DNA from: Candidatus Roizmanbacteria bacterium
GTDB lineage: Bacteria; Patescibacteriota; Microgenomatia; UBA1406; GWC2-37-13
DNA: 6,737 nt
Assembly (NCBI GenBank): GCA_026395475.1
Contig: JAPLYQ010000008.1
Location: forward strand, 1 to 6,737
Direction of reading: 5' to 3'
Shown here piece by piece: positions 5,973 to 6,737 of the stretch. The notes beneath the pieces were generated by a model. That model ran no database searches. It saw nothing but the letters and a program-made list of their open reading frames with translations, and was not told where the DNA came from. Numbering within the stretch: the first letter of the stretch is position 1; every line of letters begins with the position of its first letter. Position numbers and translations under genes: made by a program.

Positions 5973-6737
5973 CTCTTTATTTAACTTATTCACCAATTCT
6001 GGGTTAGATTTTTCAATTTTCTGGTTTTGAGATGTGTAAAGTGCCCAAACTCTTTTTAAAAATCTATGTCCACCCTGAAGAGCTGCTGTTGACCATGCTA
6101 TTTCCATATTGAATGGAGCCATAAACATTTCGTACATGCGCAGTGTGTCTGCCCCATATTGTGCAACAACATCATCTGGATTGATGGTGTTTCCCCAACT
6201 TTTACTCATTTTGCGATGATCCTCTGCAAGTACCATTCCCACATTTCTCAATCGAAGAAATGGTTCGGGATAATTTACAAGCCCTAAATCTCGTAATGCT
6301 TTGACCCAAAATCGTGCATATAATAAATGGAGTACTGCATGCTCTGCTCCTCCTAAATACCAATCGACCGGCATCCATGATGAGTTTTGTAATCCTTTTA
6401 TAAATTCTGGTAATGTCTCTCCTCTTTTTTCCTGAGCAAAACGCATAAAATACCAACAGCTTCCAGCCCAGTTTGGCATTGTGTCTGTTTCCCGCTCTGC
6501 TTTTCCTCCACACACAGGACATGTTGTTTCTGTAAATCCTGGGATTGCAGACAATGGTGATTCGCCTGTATCAGTTGGCTCATAGGATGCAGTATACGGA
6601 AGCTCAAGTGGGAGTTGTTCATCGGTTAGTGGAATCCAACCCTTATTTGCTGTCAGAACCTCCTCAGGAATAGTAAATTTTTTATCATATACTGTTGTTC
6701 CTTTTTTGGCACATTGTTCACAATGGACCATTGGGAT
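5907..6737 (-). CDS. leuS: Leucyl-tRNA synthetase, central/catalytic part (5' end outside window, 3' end frameshifted)
   Basis: LeuRS joins leucine to tRNA-Leu using ATP. The frame is open to the right edge, so the HIGH motif and editing domain are outside the window. Visible are two zinc-ligand-like cysteine pairs (HCEQC near 6729-6711 and CPVCGG near 6521-6504), ETDTMPNWAGSCWYFMR before the catalytic core, VDWYLGGAEHAVLHLLYARFW, and KMSKS (6212-6198) followed by WGNTINPDDVVAQYGADTLR. The anticodon-binding domain begins normally (HRFLKRVWALY, LVNKLNKEM), then the frame runs into about 20 unrelated residues (SSKKKHRYICHTG onward) and stops at 5907. From KMSKS to the junction is about 80 residues; with the detached tail the total is about 165, against roughly 235 in E. 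coli LeuRS as I recall. Some 70 or more codons are therefore missing, and the encoded product should be inactive or badly impaired. Confidence 0.93.
   Translation of the reverse strand: MPMVHCEQCAKKGTTVYDKKFTIPEEVLTANKGWIPLTDEQLPLELPYTASYEPTDTGESPLSAIPGFTETTCPVCGGKAERETDTMPNWAGSCWYFMRFAQEKRGETLPEFIKGLQNSSWMPVDWYLGGAEHAVLHLLYARFWVKALRDLGLVNYPEPFLRLRNVGMVLAEDHRKMSKSWGNTINPDDVVAQYGADTLRMYEMFMAPFNMEIAWSTAALQGGHRFLKRVWALYTSQNQKIEKSNPELVNKLNKEMSSKKKHRYICHTGQLKQLLI

Noticed and set aside
5907..5980. Programmed ribosomal frameshift in leuS
   Set aside because: A shift of frame would rejoin the two parts but would not restore the missing middle of the anticodon-binding domain, and there is no convincing slippery heptamer with a downstream structure.
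5907..5980. Intein or intron interrupting leuS
   Set aside because: Sequence is missing at the junction, not added, and there is no intervening element.

Overview
The window is AT-rich bacterial DNA using the standard genetic code: UGA ends two of the genes and none of the clear reading frames needs it recoded. It is compact, with genes overlapping or 1 to 21 bases apart. The two tRNA genes lack an encoded CCA end, and several genes have no clear Shine-Dalgarno sequence. Together with the style of the proteins, this suggests a small-genome lineage such as Patescibacteria (CPR). That is an inference from general features, not a placement.

All protein genes lie on the minus strand, so the biological order runs from right to left. 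At the right edge is the 3' part of leuS (leucyl-tRNA synthetase). It is complete through the KMSKS catalytic loop, but part of the anticodon-binding domain is missing and the frame changes at about 5965-5976. A very AT-rich, palindrome-rich gap follows (5614-5712). Next is tRNA-Gln(CUG) on the plus strand, the only feature facing that way. The gap upstream of typA holds a 102-base inverted-repeat element resembling a REP/MITE, and a G-run.

The translational GTPase typA/bipA (3426-5291) is intact. Just after it come tRNA-Lys(UUU), with its own plausible promoter, and then folC (1894-3228), a folylpolyglutamate synthase-like Mur ligase. An ABC exporter follows: ATPase (892-1872), first permease (125-895) and the start of a second permease (1-123, cut by the left edge). 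This ATPase-permease-permease order, with a 4-base overlap and a 1-base gap, is typical of the ABC-2 exporter family with DUF990-type permeases.

Most of the content is ordinary housekeeping: translation (leuS, two tRNAs, typA), one-carbon cofactor metabolism (folC) and an exporter of unknown substrate. I did not find a new multi-gene system. The points most worth a second look are the broken leuS, the inverted-repeat element beside tRNA-Gln, and -10 boxes that sit so close to start codons that leaderless transcription is suggested.
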